Positions 33,939-43,580 of a stretch of DNA of 64,000 bases are shown here, in pieces. The stretch's first letter is position 1. Each line of letters starts with the position of its first letter. The notes beneath the pieces are model-generated. The model worked only from the letters and a program-made list of their open reading frames with translations. It ran no database searches and was not told the origin of the DNA. This DNA is from a virus. Location of the stretch: positions 1 through 64,000 of IMG/VR virus record IMGVR_UViG_3300044675_005321; one strand, given 5' to 3'. Both the position numbers and the translations under genes were made by a program.

Positions 33939-36800
33939 TTAAAGGATGATCCAGTTTGTACCGGTAGACTGTAAAGTCAATGCTGAATATTGCTGAATCA
34001 TATCAGTCCCTCCAGTGAGTCCGTCAATAGATACACCGGTTGAGGGGGTAATGAGTACATAAAAAGAGGTTAATTTCTTAAAGTTTAACTTCATCCCTTT
34101 ATTGCCAGCACTAGGTACAATGTTAGTTAAGGCAACTGTTGAATTAGCGGTTGGACTAAGAAGATATGTAATTTCTAAAGTACCTGCACTAGGGGCGGCG
34201 GGCGTATAGATATTTGAAACGAAGGTACCTGTGATTACATCGGGCAAACTACCGCCACCACCGCCCCCGCTCACTGTACCAGGTTTCCATTGTGAACTTG
34301 CGCTTTCCCAAACTAGCGCTTGCCCATTTGTAGGCGCTGTTGTTGTTGTGTCCACATCGGACAATGCATTTACAGAGAACCCCGAAAGAGATACTACAGC
34401 GTCAATTCGTGAAGCGCCTGTATTATTTGTGAAAGTAATTCCTGTATTTGTTGCGTTGCCACTTGCAAGACCGGCGCCGGCGGCGCTTCGTGCTAAAGCG
34501 TCTGTATATTGTGTGATGGTTGACGCAATTACGCCACTAGACACAGTTATTCCCGCCCCTGCTGTATAGTATGACTTCATCGCTGTATCTTGTGTGCTGA
34601 TCGCATTGTCAACATACTTAGAATTTACAGACTTCGTAGAATTGTCATTAGCGCTTAGATCGGGGACAATTGGGGAAGATGAGAAAGTTTTTACACCTGC
34701 AATTGTTTGCGCTGTTGTCATACGTACAAAGTCGGTTGAGTCCAGCCCATCAAGTAAATCGGCATCTAGACCACTACCTGAACCATCAACAGTCTTGATT
34801 TTTGTGAGTACGTCGCTCGCCGTATAACTTGTGGCATCAAGTTTGCCAGCTAACCCATTGTCTACATACGCCACAGTAGCATATGTAGCTGATCCGCCTT
34901 CTAATAAGTTTACGCGGGAATCTAAAGCATCTGTGATACCTGTAACATAAAGTTTGACAGTTGGGGCGTTGGGCGCTTTGCTTAAATCATCAATATCATT
35001 TGTCACGGCGGCGCTTAATGCCCTTGAATCAGTGAAGTAAAGTTTACTTGCTTCACCTTGCGCCCCTTGCCCTTCTGAAATATCCCCTGTATATAGAGTT
35101 ACGGCGCCAATTTGATCATTTACACTAGATACGGGGGAAGTTGAATTGTAAAGTGCAATCCAGCCAGGGGCATCAGAATCATAGATATAATTTCCATTGT
35201 TCGCGGGGGTTGGATCATTGACAACAATAGCAACATCCCCCGTATTGATACCGGTAAGCGCGTTTCTTTCTGCAATGGTCTGTACTACATACGGTTTAGT
35301 CAAGGCAAGCGGGGGAATATGGTGATTAGGAATTAGTCCATTGGCGTCTAATTCAGCGACGCCATTCGCAACGCCCTTATCAGAAGTTCTAAGTAAATCA
35401 GCGGAATCAGTTAATTGAGTACTCGCGGTGATAAGTGTTGGCTTGTCTCGTAGTTCTGTATAACTACCAGTGAAAGAGGTTTCAACACCTAGCGCACTAA
35501 TGAAATTTGCTGAAGTAGTAAATGTTTTCACTGTGTTATTTGCGTATCCTGTTCGGCCTGCAATCACAACACCACTAGTTAAATTTGTTTGTAGTGTGTT
35601 TAGGCCACTACATTCTGAAACAATAATTAAAAATGGTGAGGATACATTTGAAGGGATGATACGAAGGTTATTTAGTGAGCAACGATTAAAATAGATTGTG
35701 CAATTTGTCAAATTTGAAATCAGAATATTTTGATTAGAAAATTCGCAATCGGTGAAGGTCATAAATGTTGCGCTTGAATCTGTCACACCGTCAATTGTGA
35801 GACCTCCCAAAAATTGAACACTTTGAAAAATATGACGGCCTTTTGTCCCTGTGATGCTAGTAGCCCCCTCAATTTGTAGATTAGTAATGCGAACGCGTTC
35901 ACTTGTCCCGCTAATTGCAAGACCACGCCCGCCCGCTAGTTCGCAAATTGTGTTTCCAGCATTGGGACAAATAATCCCTAGATTTACTTTATCCTCAATT
36001 GAAAGCGTAGCGCCGCCAAAAGAACCAGCGGAAGCATAAATAACATTGCCTTGATCAACGCCAATTTCATTGATTACCGCTTGAAAATCATTGAGGCCAT
36101 CGTTAACATAATAAGAATTACTATGTAAATGATGTGCTTCTACATCATCTAAGCGAAGATCAAGCGCTGAATCGGCGTTGGTTCTGTTGGTGATTTCACT
36201 TTGTAAATCAGCTTCAAGCGCTCTAAGGTCAACGCCGGCGGTTAGTGTGAGGATATCGGCTTGTAGTGTGTCAATATCTGTTTCCGCGGTTGTTAGCCTT
36301 GAAGATACATCGTTCACCGATTGGGCTGATGCTTTGGTGAGGATATCCGCTTGTAGTGTGTCAATATCTGACTCCGCGCTTGTCAATCGTGTATCAATGC
36401 CAGACACTTGCCCATCTAGTGTAGTGAATTGACCCTCAAGCGTTGTTAAGCGGGTATCAAGCGCGTTATCGCCATTTGTTCGATTGGTGATCTCTGTTGC
36501 TAAATCTTGTTCTAGTGTCTGTAATCCTAGTTCAAGGCTTGAAGAAGCGCTATCATACGCGGCATTAAAGCGTGTTTGTGTCCAATAAAGATTCGTACCT
36601 TCGGGCATGTTTGAGGTAGTCATTGACACATTGCCATTAACATCAGGAATAATACCATTCACGGAATCAACATCACCTTGACCAAGCCCGCCAGGCATTT
36701 GAGACGCGGGAATTTTGCCGGTTTCGTCAAGTGTTGCAATTCCGCCGGCTTGCCCCTTTTCACTTTCGGGGATACCTTTGTTCTTATAGAGTGTTGCCAT
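33939..36800 (-). CDS. Large tail fibre protein
   Basis: 953 residues. An N-terminal baseplate-binding part (GIATLDETGKIPASQMPGG, a motif common in fibres) is followed by coiled-coil repeats (residues about 90-215, LTTAETDIDTLQADIL recurring). A stretch of short strands (about 240-430) is likely a beta-helix. A second GVAELDANGLIPNHHIPP repeat lies near 485. Gly/Ser-rich C-terminal regions (GGGGGSLPD near 850) and a final beta domain follow. The protein should be a trimeric fibre that recognises the host. Confidence 0.85.
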   Translation of the reverse strand: MATLYKNKGIPESEKGQAGGIATLDETGKIPASQMPGGLGQGDVDSVNGIIPDVNGNVSMTTSNMPEGTNLYWTQTRFNAAYDSASSSLELGLQTLEQDLATEITNRTNGDNALDTRLTTLEGQFTTLDGQVSGIDTRLTSAESDIDTLQADILTKASAQSVNDVSSRLTTAETDIDTLQADILTLTAGVDLRALEADLQSEITNRTNADSALDLRLDDVEAHHLHSNSYYVNDGLNDFQAVINEIGVDQGNVIYASAGSFGGATLSIEDKVNLGIICPNAGNTICELAGGRGLAISGTSERVRITNLQIEGATSITGTKGRHIFQSVQFLGGLTIDGVTDSSATFMTFTDCEFSNQNILISNLTNCTIYFNRCSLNNLRIIPSNVSSPFLIIVSECSGLNTLQTNLTSGVVIAGRTGYANNTVKTFTTSANFISALGVETSFTGSYTELRDKPTLITASTQLTDSADLLRTSDKGVANGVAELDANGLIPNHHIPPLALTKPYVVQTIAERNALTGINTGDVAIVVNDPTPANNGNYIYDSDAPGWIALYNSTSPVSSVNDQIGAVTLYTGDISEGQGAQGEASKLYFTDSRALSAAVTNDIDDLSKAPNAPTVKLYVTGITDALDSRVNLLEGGSATYATVAYVDNGLAGKLDATSYTASDVLTKIKTVDGSGSGLDADLLDGLDSTDFVRMTTAQTIAGVKTFSSSPIVPDLSANDNSTKSVNSKYVDNAISTQDTAMKSYYTAGAGITVSSGVIASTITQYTDALARSAAGAGLASGNATNTGITFTNNTGASRIDAVVSLSGFSVNALSDVDTTTTAPTNGQALVWESASSQWKPGTVSGGGGGGSLPDVITGTFVSNIYTPAAPSAGTLEITYLLSPTANSTVALTNIVPSAGNKGMKLNFKKLTSFYVLITPSTGVSIDGLTGGTDMIQQYSALTLQSTGTNWIIL
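36247..36370 (-). repeat. Direct repeat in fibre coiled coil
   Basis: A 34-bp sequence at 36247-36280 recurs at 36337-36370 with one difference, 90 bp apart, so the repeat unit is 30 residues. It encodes part of the DIDTLQADIL coiled coil. Such repeats allow fibre length change by recombination. Confidence 0.7.
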
Positions 36801-37115
36801 TTAAATACCTCGTTCCCAAGCGGTCAATGTGGCTGTTACGGGGGTAATTGCACCATTAAAAACTATTTTTACTTTATCAAATAAAGGGGCGTCTTTGCCC
36901 GCAATCATGACAGTATCTAGTTCACTCGCTCCTAAAATATGAGACTTAAAGTCGCTTTCACCACAAGGCAAAATAAACACATCAAAATTCCCAGCGCCTA
37001 AATTGCTACAAGAAACTTGCACATTAGATGGGTAGTTTGCAAAGTCAACACGTGAATTACTTCTTGTGAATATCACTTCATTCAAATCAGTTAGTTTTGT
37101 TGTTTGGTAAGTCAT
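36801..37115 (-). CDS. Small structural protein upstream of fibre
   Basis: 104 residues, beta-rich (RVDFANYPSNVQVSCSNLG, VKIVFNGAITPVTATLTAW). A strong AAGGAG precedes the start. It ends directly where the large fibre gene begins, so both are probably made together. Possibly a fibre-attachment or decoration protein. Confidence 0.6.
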   Translation of the reverse strand: MTYQTTKLTDLNEVIFTRSNSRVDFANYPSNVQVSCSNLGAGNFDVFILPCGESDFKSHILGASELDTVMIAGKDAPLFDKVKIVFNGAITPVTATLTAWERGI

Positions 37116-37154
37116 AATTGATTCTCCTTCTTATTGATCATATTAACTTGTTGA

Positions 37155-38855
37155 TTAGTTTTCATCATCAAAATCATCTTTGAAATCCCAACTTGCTAAA
37201 ATTCTATGTAAATCTCTTGTATCTTCTTCACGCAACCCATTCACTGTCTGATCTAGATCATCCAGATACTCACGATCGCCGAAACTAATGATATGTTGAA
37301 ACCTTTCTTCTCTTAGTACACAGTGAGCAATCCATAAAGACATAACAGTATCATCATGTTTCTCTCTACCTAAGCCCCATAATTCTTGTATCAATGGATC
37401 ACTTATCTCTTTATCAATACTTGTGCGACTAGGAATAATCACTTTCCCATTCTCAAAGAGTACAGATAGAGAAGTAACCCCATCCCATGGACTTGCCTTT
37501 TTTGCCCCCGTAGTCAAGTGAGGCCGTAAAGGTAGATCAGAAGTTTGCTTGAGTCCTACATAATGCAATTCACCGAATGCGTTTCGTTCTACAGCAACCG
37601 CATAAACACGCCCTTTAAAGCGCTCATATTCCCTAATTACAGCGTTCCTAAGTTCACTTGTACTCATACCCCGCTTTCTAAACAATCCTAGTAAATAATG
37701 ATCGCCGGTTCGTCTGTCTCTTGCCCATGTTGTGCCAACAGTGAAATCACTATCTTTTGTTTCCGCATGCTGTGCGTTTTGTACAAGGGAAAAATCCCAG
37801 CCTTGAACAATATCAAATTGATCGGCGTTAATGTGCTGTGGGACTTCATAAAAACTTAGATTTCTTCCTCTCTCTTGTGCATGTTGCAACCATTCCCATT
37901 TAAAGGCCGCCGCTGTATCGTCTTGAACTTGGTTTAAAAATTCTCTTGCGAACATTTGTGAACCTATGGTCATACGTTCTTCCATGAGCATTTCAAAAGG
38001 CCTATGTTCCTTCCATAAAACTACCGGTTCGCCTACTACCTTTACGCCGGTTATTCTTGATTTACCATTGATTTCTTTTGTCTCATATTCATAATGTTCC
38101 GGCCACTTGATAATTGCGGGATCTTCTTGAACTGACCATGTTGCATCAACTTTTAAATGTCCATAGAGATCATCGTGATGCTTCCTAGTCCCAATGACAA
38201 TCATAAGCCCGCCAGGTTCTAACATAGGTTGAACAGTACCACGAAACCACCGGCGCGTTTTCTCTCTACTTGTTTGTGAGTACACTGTGTCATCATCCTC
38301 TAAGTCATCCGCTAAGATGATATCAAAATGCGCCCCAGTGATTGCGCCGCCGGCCCCAATTGCTTGAATTGTAGGATCAACGCTATGATTTTTTCTTTTT
38401 ACATAGATTTGTCTTTGTGTCCAGCTTTCGCCGCCACCTTCAAAGGGTAAACAGCCAGCATCTGTATCACTTGCCCAATCTTCAATAATCCTCTCACTTT
38501 TAAGAAGTTCTTTCACACGGGACATACGGCGCTCAGCTTGGGGGGCGCTTGCACAAATCCACAAGATACGCACATCCCTATTTAAACAAATAGCACGTAA
38601 TGCATATGTCACCGCTAGTTCTGTTTTACCATGTGAACGAGGCGCTAGTAATAGAATTCTATTTTTTCGGCGCTCTTTGATTGCTTGATTGCGTTCATCC
38701 TCTAACCGCTTTAGCCATGCTACTCTATGTCTTGCGTATTGCATACCACAGTAATAAACATCAAAGAAAACAGGGGAATGCGCCGCTAATAACCTTCGTT
38801 CGATTGGCGTACTAGGTAAAATCATTTTATTTGACAAACTTTGATCATTTGGCAT
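37155..38855 (-). CDS. terL: Terminase large subunit
   Basis: 566 residues. The N-terminal ATPase has Walker A APRSHGKT (71-78) and Walker B IILADDLED (179-187), with IGTRKHHDDL as the coupling motif near 221. The nuclease domain begins at GWDFSL (D354), continues with VAVERNAFGELHY and ends with a KHDD segment near 510. It packages DNA into the prohead. It is far from the head genes (59.6 kb to 5 kb) and on the opposite strand, beside the fibre operon. The RBS is weak. Confidence 0.93.
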   Translation of the reverse strand: MPNDQSLSNKMILPSTPIERRLLAAHSPVFFDVYYCGMQYARHRVAWLKRLEDERNQAIKERRKNRILLLAPRSHGKTELAVTYALRAICLNRDVRILWICASAPQAERRMSRVKELLKSERIIEDWASDTDAGCLPFEGGGESWTQRQIYVKRKNHSVDPTIQAIGAGGAITGAHFDIILADDLEDDDTVYSQTSREKTRRWFRGTVQPMLEPGGLMIVIGTRKHHDDLYGHLKVDATWSVQEDPAIIKWPEHYEYETKEINGKSRITGVKVVGEPVVLWKEHRPFEMLMEERMTIGSQMFAREFLNQVQDDTAAAFKWEWLQHAQERGRNLSFYEVPQHINADQFDIVQGWDFSLVQNAQHAETKDSDFTVGTTWARDRRTGDHYLLGLFRKRGMSTSELRNAVIREYERFKGRVYAVAVERNAFGELHYVGLKQTSDLPLRPHLTTGAKKASPWDGVTSLSVLFENGKVIIPSRTSIDKEISDPLIQELWGLGREKHDDTVMSLWIAHCVLREERFQHIISFGDREYLDDLDQTVNGLREEDTRDLHRILASWDFKDDFDDEN

Positions 38856-38860
38856 ACTAG
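38831..38860 (+). promoter_or_regulatory. Possible promoter for muramidase-clamp-methyltransferase operon
   Basis: TTGACA (38831-38836) with TACTAG (38855-38860) at 18 nt spacing, inside the first codons of the divergent terminase gene. A related AT-rich stretch (GTAAAATCATTTTATT) precedes it, but the 19-bp dyad is not intact. It could drive the genes from 38893 onward. Confidence 0.45.
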
Positions 38861-38892
38861 AACAACTCTTTCAACCTCTACAAGGAGATAAA

Positions 38893-39369
38893 ATGCTGTG
38901 TTATATCTTGATCTTATCACTTTTTACACATGATCAATCGATCGATTACTCAAAAAAACTAAGTAAAACTTTTCAAAATAGATTGAAAACATGTAAGATG
39001 ATCGCCCAAGAAGCTAAGAATCAAGCGATTGATCCAGTTCTAGCAGTTTCAATCGCATTCAACGAATCTAAGTTCACACAAGAAGCGATTGCGTTTGATG
39101 GCAAAGGTTTTGGCCCTATGCAGGCAACGCCGCGCCTATGGTGTGAAAACAAGAAACTTGAAAATTGCGACCTTATCAAGGCCGGTGTGACAGCCCTTAG
39201 AACCTATCTAGAAATTCACGACGGTGATGAGTTTCAAGCGGTCAAGGCGTATGCAGGCAAAGGCCAAAAGGCGCATAACTATGCTCGCCGTATTCTTAGA
39301 ATCAAAGCTAAAACAAATCACCTACTAAAGGGAATCAAAGATGAAGATCTCATTATCATTGAAAACTAA
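38893..39369 (+). CDS. Lytic transglycosylase-like protein (SLT fold)
   Basis: 158 residues. A short hydrophobic N-terminus (MLCYILILSLF) could be a signal. The catalytic segment AVSIAFNESKFTQEAIA (Glu in NES) followed by GKGFGPMQATPRLW matches the SLT/goose-lysozyme motif of phage muramidases. DEFQAVKAYAGKGQKAHNYARRIL is the usual end of the fold. It may help DNA entry or cell wall degradation. It overlaps the clamp gene by 29 bases. Confidence 0.75.
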   Translation: MLCYILILSLFTHDQSIDYSKKLSKTFQNRLKTCKMIAQEAKNQAIDPVLAVSIAFNESKFTQEAIAFDGKGFGPMQATPRLWCENKKLENCDLIKAGVTALRTYLEIHDGDEFQAVKAYAGKGQKAHNYARRILRIKAKTNHLLKGIKDEDLIIIEN

Positions 39370-40453
39370 TATCAAGGCAATCAAAGAAATCATCGCCGTA
39401 GCAAAACGCAAAAAAACGCCCGAATACTTGTCTTTTGTGCATGTTGATTGTGTTGTTGTTGGCGCTAGTCGCTTTGTTCGTTTGTCCGCTACTGACCTTG
39501 AAACTACGATTACTCATAAATTAATTGATTGTGATTTCGTTGGGGACTCATCATTTAGTACTTTGATTCATCATGAAGCGCTTAGTAAGTTATTACCTAC
39601 CTATAAAACCATTGATATCATTGATGACAAGATCAAGGCCGGACAAGCTGAAATCACGCATCAAGTACTTGATTCCACAGATTACTCTGATATCTTGACC
39701 GATATTCAAGGAATTCAAGGGCAAGAAGACGCATACGCTTTAAATGATACAGATATCATCGAACTTCGAAACGCTTTAGCTACGGCGCTAATTGCTTCCT
39801 CGAATGAAGAATCAAGGGTTCGATTGTGCAGCGTGTTTCTATCTACAAATGATCAAGGTTTTCTAGTCGCTACCGCTACAGATGGACACCGCTTGACTAT
39901 CTACAAAACAGGCATCAAAACCAATTTAAATGCGTTGCTTCCTAAAGGTCAAGTTCCGCTTCTTTGCGACGTACTCAATGGCAATGTTGACGCTCGAATT
40001 TGGGCAACAAAGAGTATGCTATATGTATCAAGGGGGCAAGATTTCATTTTAGCGGTGCGCTTGATTGCTGAAGAATTCCCAGATATTTCACGCATCGTTC
40101 CAAAGAACAACGAATATATGATCACATTCAACAGCGCTCATCTTCACAGCGTTAAAGAAGCGTTGTTATTTGCACAAGATAAAGCGGGAGCAGGCATCAC
40201 TTTGAGACACCAAAAAGAAGGCAATAAGCTTTATCTTAGTCTCAAAGATTCCAGTACTACCGGTTTGACCTACGAATCAAAAGATGAAGGGTTTGCGCAT
40301 ATCGATTATCAAATCAGTTTTTCCCCTAAGTATCTTTTAGATGCGCTACAAAATACGCCGATCATGCTTGCAGGTCAAAGCGAATTTTCCCCCGTACTAT
40401 GTACAGAAGAGACAGGGAAGATTTTAAATGTGCTTATGGCACGTCGTGGCTAA
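39341..40453 (+). CDS. dnaN: DNA polymerase III beta-type sliding clamp
   Basis: 370 residues, a full-length three-domain clamp. Markers: LSATDLETTI (49-58, domain 1), ATATDGHRL (177-185, domain 2), EEFPDISRIVP (244-254), FSPKYLLDALQ (327-337, domain 3) and a C-terminal ILNVLMARRG like the VLMPMR end of bacterial clamps. It encircles DNA and tethers polymerase. This is unusual in a phage with a Pol A-type replicase, where host thioredoxin or no clamp is more common. The start follows AAGGGA. A second clamp-like domain lies in the protein at 136. Confidence 0.93.
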   Translation: MKISLSLKTNIKAIKEIIAVAKRKKTPEYLSFVHVDCVVVGASRFVRLSATDLETTITHKLIDCDFVGDSSFSTLIHHEALSKLLPTYKTIDIIDDKIKAGQAEITHQVLDSTDYSDILTDIQGIQGQEDAYALNDTDIIELRNALATALIASSNEESRVRLCSVFLSTNDQGFLVATATDGHRLTIYKTGIKTNLNALLPKGQVPLLCDVLNGNVDARIWATKSMLYVSRGQDFILAVRLIAEEFPDISRIVPKNNEYMITFNSAHLHSVKEALLFAQDKAGAGITLRHQKEGNKLYLSLKDSSTTGLTYESKDEGFAHIDYQISFSPKYLLDALQNTPIMLAGQSEFSPVLCTEETGKILNVLMARRG

Positions 40454-40476
40454 TTTTAATAAGTACTTGATTGACT

Positions 40477-41244
40477 ATGAAAACTAATGAAATTTATCAT
40501 GGTGATTGTCTTGATTTGCTACCTAGTATTCCTAGTAAATCTGTTGATATGATCCTTTGTGATTTGCCTTATGGTACAACGGCCTGCGAGTGGGATTCTA
40601 TTATTGATATGACTAGACTTTGGCAGGAGTATGAGAGAGTGATTAAGGATAACGGCGCTATCGTTTTGACGGCCTGCAACGAATTCACTTTTGCTTTGTA
40701 CAATAGCAATCCAAAGATGTTTAAATATCGGTGGATATGGAAGAAGTCATTGGCTACCGGATTTCTCTTAGCAAAGAAGCAGCCTATGAGGAATTTTGAG
40801 GATGTACTTGTCTTTTACAAGAAACAGCCGACATATAATCCTATTTCCTTCAGAAAGGGGAAGAGTGAGCATAGAGATGTGAATATGAAGCATATTGATT
40901 GCAATGTTTATGCTCAAAATAGGCTAAAAAGAAAGGTAGCAAATGAAGATAGATTGCCAACTACGATTTTAGAATTTCAATCCGCAAATACTGGATCAAG
41001 CATTAACATAACAATCCATCCAACACAAAAGCCGGTTGCATTGTTTGAGTACCTAATCAAGACCTACACCAATGAAAATGAGTTAGTCTTAGATAATTGT
41101 AGCGGTAGCGGTACAACGGCCATCGCGTGCATGAATACCAATAGAAGGTTTATTTGCATTGAGAGGGATGAAACCTATCACCGCAAGAGCATTGAGAGAA
41201 TGAACAACCATGAACCACTATTCCATTTGGGGGATAAATGCTAG
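40477..41244 (+). CDS. DNA methyltransferase, array gene 1
   Basis: 255 residues, an amino-methyltransferase of beta layout (catalytic motif before the AdoMet motif). Catalytic motif: CDLPYGTTACEWDSI (near 30-44). AdoMet site: LDNCSGSGTTAIAC near 214-227. HPTQKPVALFEYLIKTY (motif X region) precedes it. The centre (about 70-185) is unlike its neighbours and would be the target-recognition part. The ATG at 40477 is chosen over an upstream TTG by comparison with paralogues. A 60-nt block (40579-40638) is identical to gene 4 (42862-42921). It ends ATGCTAG, overlapping gene 2. No cognate nuclease is visible. Confidence 0.9.
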   Translation: MKTNEIYHGDCLDLLPSIPSKSVDMILCDLPYGTTACEWDSIIDMTRLWQEYERVIKDNGAIVLTACNEFTFALYNSNPKMFKYRWIWKKSLATGFLLAKKQPMRNFEDVLVFYKKQPTYNPISFRKGKSEHRDVNMKHIDCNVYAQNRLKRKVANEDRLPTTILEFQSANTGSSINITIHPTQKPVALFEYLIKTYTNENELVLDNCSGSGTTAIACMNTNRRFICIERDETYHRKSIERMNNHEPLFHLGDKC

Positions 41245-42108
41245 AAGAAAACAAGATACATTTAGGCGATTGCCTTGACCTTATGCCGTCCATTCCCAGT
41301 AAATCGGTTGATATGATCCTTTGCGATTTGCCTTATGGGACAACGGCTTGCGAGTGGGATTCTATCATTGACATGTCTAAACTTTGGCAAGAGTATGAAC
41401 GAGTGATCAAAGATAATGGGGCTATCGTTCTGACAGCATCATCATATTTTACTTTTAAACTTTGGCAGAGCAATATTCGACTATTTAGATATAAGATTGT
41501 ATGGAATAAGAGATTAAAAGTGGGCTTGTTTGACGCAACAAGAAGACCAATGAGACAGCATGAAGATATTTTAATTTTCTATAAAAAGTCGCCTTGTTAC
41601 AATCCACAAATGACTTTATCAGATACGGCTTACTCTATGAAAGCCGGTCAAAAAGTGCATCCTAAATTTCAAAAAGATCCTATTTTTACACAAGAAAAGA
41701 AAGACGTAAAAACAAGATATCCATCGGATATCATACAAATAGATTCAGCGAACTTAACAAGAGAACGAGGACTACACCCAACGCAAAAACCTGTAGCATT
41801 GTTTGAGTATCTAATCAAAACCTATACAAACGAGAACGAACTAGTCTTAGATAATTGTAGCGGTAGCGGTACAACGGCCATCGCGTGCATGAACACCAAT
41901 CGCCGGTTTATCTGCATTGAGAGAGATGAAACATATCATCGCAAGTCAATTGAGAGACTGGCAAATCATGAACCTTTATTGCACATGGGGGATAAATGCT
42001 AGAAGAAAACAAGATACATTTAGGCGATTGCCTTGACCTTATGCCGTCCATTCCCAGTAAATCGGTTGATATGATCCTTTGCGATTTGCCTTATGGGACA
42101 ACGGCTTG
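41228..42108 (+). repeat. Identical 123-bp direct repeat across methyltransferase borders
   Basis: The 123 bp at 41228-41350 and 41986-42108 are identical, covering the end of one gene, the overlap ATGCTAG and the first 113 bases of the next. Genes 2 and 3 also share 74 identical bp at their 3' ends (41901-41974 and 42662-42735). Synonymous sites are identical as well, which means recent duplication or gene conversion. Confidence 0.9.
41238..42002 (+). CDS. DNA methyltransferase, array gene 2
   Basis: 254 residues with the same architecture: HLGDCLDLMPSIP, DLPYGTTACEWD, then a distinct centre (SSYFTFKLWQSN through KDVKTRYPSDIIQID), then HPTQKPVALF and DNCSGSGTTAIACMN. Its first 123 bp including upstream (41228-41350) are identical to gene 3 (41986-42108). 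The last 74-nt coding segment (41901-41974) is identical to gene 3 (42662-42735). Its start overlaps gene 1's stop by 7 bases. The target base (N6-A or N4-C) cannot be decided from motif DLPY alone. Confidence 0.9.
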   Translation: MLEENKIHLGDCLDLMPSIPSKSVDMILCDLPYGTTACEWDSIIDMSKLWQEYERVIKDNGAIVLTASSYFTFKLWQSNIRLFRYKIVWNKRLKVGLFDATRRPMRQHEDILIFYKKSPCYNPQMTLSDTAYSMKAGQKVHPKFQKDPIFTQEKKDVKTRYPSDIIQIDSANLTRERGLHPTQKPVALFEYLIKTYTNENELVLDNCSGSGTTAIACMNTNRRFICIERDETYHRKSIERLANHEPLLHMGDKC

Positions 42109-42763
42109 TGAATGGGACAGCATCATTGACATGGCTAGGCTTTGGGCTGAGTATGAACGAGTGATTAAGGATAATGGAGCTATTGTTTTGACGGCTAACT
42201 CAGTATTCACCTTTAAACTTTATAACTCAAATCCCAAAATCTTTAAATACAAACAAGTGTGGGATAAAATTATAAAAGTTGGGCACTTGTCAGCAAATAG
42301 AATACCCATGCGACAACATGAGGATGTTTTATTATTTTGCAGGGGGACGCCTCCTTATTTTCCACAAATGTCAAAAGGTGCACCATATACTATGAAGAGA
42401 AACAATAGAATGGAATCTGTGGCTTACTTAGGAGGATCAGCAACGAAAAGAAGTGATACAAATAATAACGGAGAACGATATCCTTCAGATATTATACAAA
42501 TAGCATCTGCGGTATTCTCAAAAGATAAAGGGCAACACCCAACACAAAAGCCAGTAGCCTTGTTTGAGTACCTAATCAAAACCTATACCAACGAAAACGA
42601 GCTAGTCTTAGATAACTGCTCAGGCAGTGGCACCACCGCCGTTGCCTGCATAAATACAAACCGCCGGTTTATCTGCATTGAGAGAGATGAAACATATCAT
42701 CGCAAGTCAATTGAGAGACTGGCAAATCATGAACCACTATTGCACATGGGGGATAAATGCTAG
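41996..42763 (+). CDS. DNA methyltransferase, array gene 3
   Basis: 255 residues, the same ends as gene 2 and a different centre (NSVFTFKLYNSNPKIFKYK through GERYPSDIIQIAS). The stretch GSGTTAVACINTNRRF carries the AdoMet motif. It overlaps both neighbours by 7 bases at ATGCTAG. The junction sequence with GGGGGATAA before each start is repeated at all three gene borders. Confidence 0.9.
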   Translation: MLEENKIHLGDCLDLMPSIPSKSVDMILCDLPYGTTACEWDSIIDMARLWAEYERVIKDNGAIVLTANSVFTFKLYNSNPKIFKYKQVWDKIIKVGHLSANRIPMRQHEDVLLFCRGTPPYFPQMSKGAPYTMKRNNRMESVAYLGGSATKRSDTNNNGERYPSDIIQIASAVFSKDKGQHPTQKPVALFEYLIKTYTNENELVLDNCSGSGTTAVACINTNRRFICIERDETYHRKSIERLANHEPLLHMGDKC

Positions 42764-43518
42764 AAGAGAATAAGATCCACCTTGGCGATTGCCTTGACCT
42801 CATGCCATCCATTCCCAGTAAATCGATTGATATGATCCTTTGCGATCTTCCCTATGGAACGACGGCCTGCGAGTGGGATTCTATTATTGATATGACTAGA
42901 CTTTGGCAGGAGTATGAGAGAATTATCAAGGACAACGGCGCAATTGTTTTGACGGCCAATAATGTCTTTACTTTCAAGCTATGGTCAAGCAATCCAGCGC
43001 TTTTTAGATATAGATGGATTTGGATCAAGAGTTTAAAAACTCAATTTCTCAATGCAAATAGAAGACCTTTATCGCAATTTGAGGAAGTGATGATTTTTTA
43101 CAAAAAACAGCCAAAATATAATCCTCAAATGCAAGATGGCAAAGCATATAAAATAAGTAATGAGAAATCTTCAATCGGTGGCAAGAGTGCCTACGGTGAT
43201 GAAAAACTGGTTAGAATTCCAACAGTCAATAATGGTGAATACTTTCCCAGTGATATCTTAGAATTTTCAAATGAGATAGGATTTCATCCAACACAGAAGC
43301 CGGTGGCCTTGTTTGAGTACCTAATCAAAACCTATACCAATGAAGGCGAAATCGTACTTGATAATTGCAGCGGTTCAGGGACTACAGCGATAGCGTGTTT
43401 AAATAGCAATAGGCAATTTATTTGCATGGAGAAAGACGAAACCTATTATAAAAGATCACTTGATAGACTAGCTAATCATGAACCTCTCTTATATTTTACA
43501 AACCACAATGAAAACTAA
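42757..43518 (+). CDS. DNA methyltransferase, array gene 4
   Basis: 253 residues. N-terminal block as genes 1-3, a unique centre (NNVFTFKLWSSNPALFRYRW through GEYFPSDILEFSNEIG) and a C-terminal block (DNCSGSGTTAIACLNSNRQF) that at DNA level is closer to the distant gene at 58362 than to its neighbours. It is the last of the tandem array. This mosaic suggests recombination between the two methyltransferase loci. Confidence 0.9.
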   Translation: MLEENKIHLGDCLDLMPSIPSKSIDMILCDLPYGTTACEWDSIIDMTRLWQEYERIIKDNGAIVLTANNVFTFKLWSSNPALFRYRWIWIKSLKTQFLNANRRPLSQFEEVMIFYKKQPKYNPQMQDGKAYKISNEKSSIGGKSAYGDEKLVRIPTVNNGEYFPSDILEFSNEIGFHPTQKPVALFEYLIKTYTNEGEIVLDNCSGSGTTAIACLNSNRQFICMEKDETYYKRSLDRLANHEPLLYFTNHNEN

Positions 43519-43580
43519 GAAAGAAAATTAAAAAGTTTTTTGTTTACTATGTGATCCATTTTAAAAGAAAGTGAGACAAC

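Noticed and set aside
34231-36432. Several plus-strand open frames of 60-112 codons
   Set aside because: They are antisense to the large fibre gene and have no RBS, promoter or recognisable domain.
40477-43518. Restriction-modification systems
   Set aside because: No endonuclease gene is adjacent to any of the methyltransferases; they are treated as orphans.
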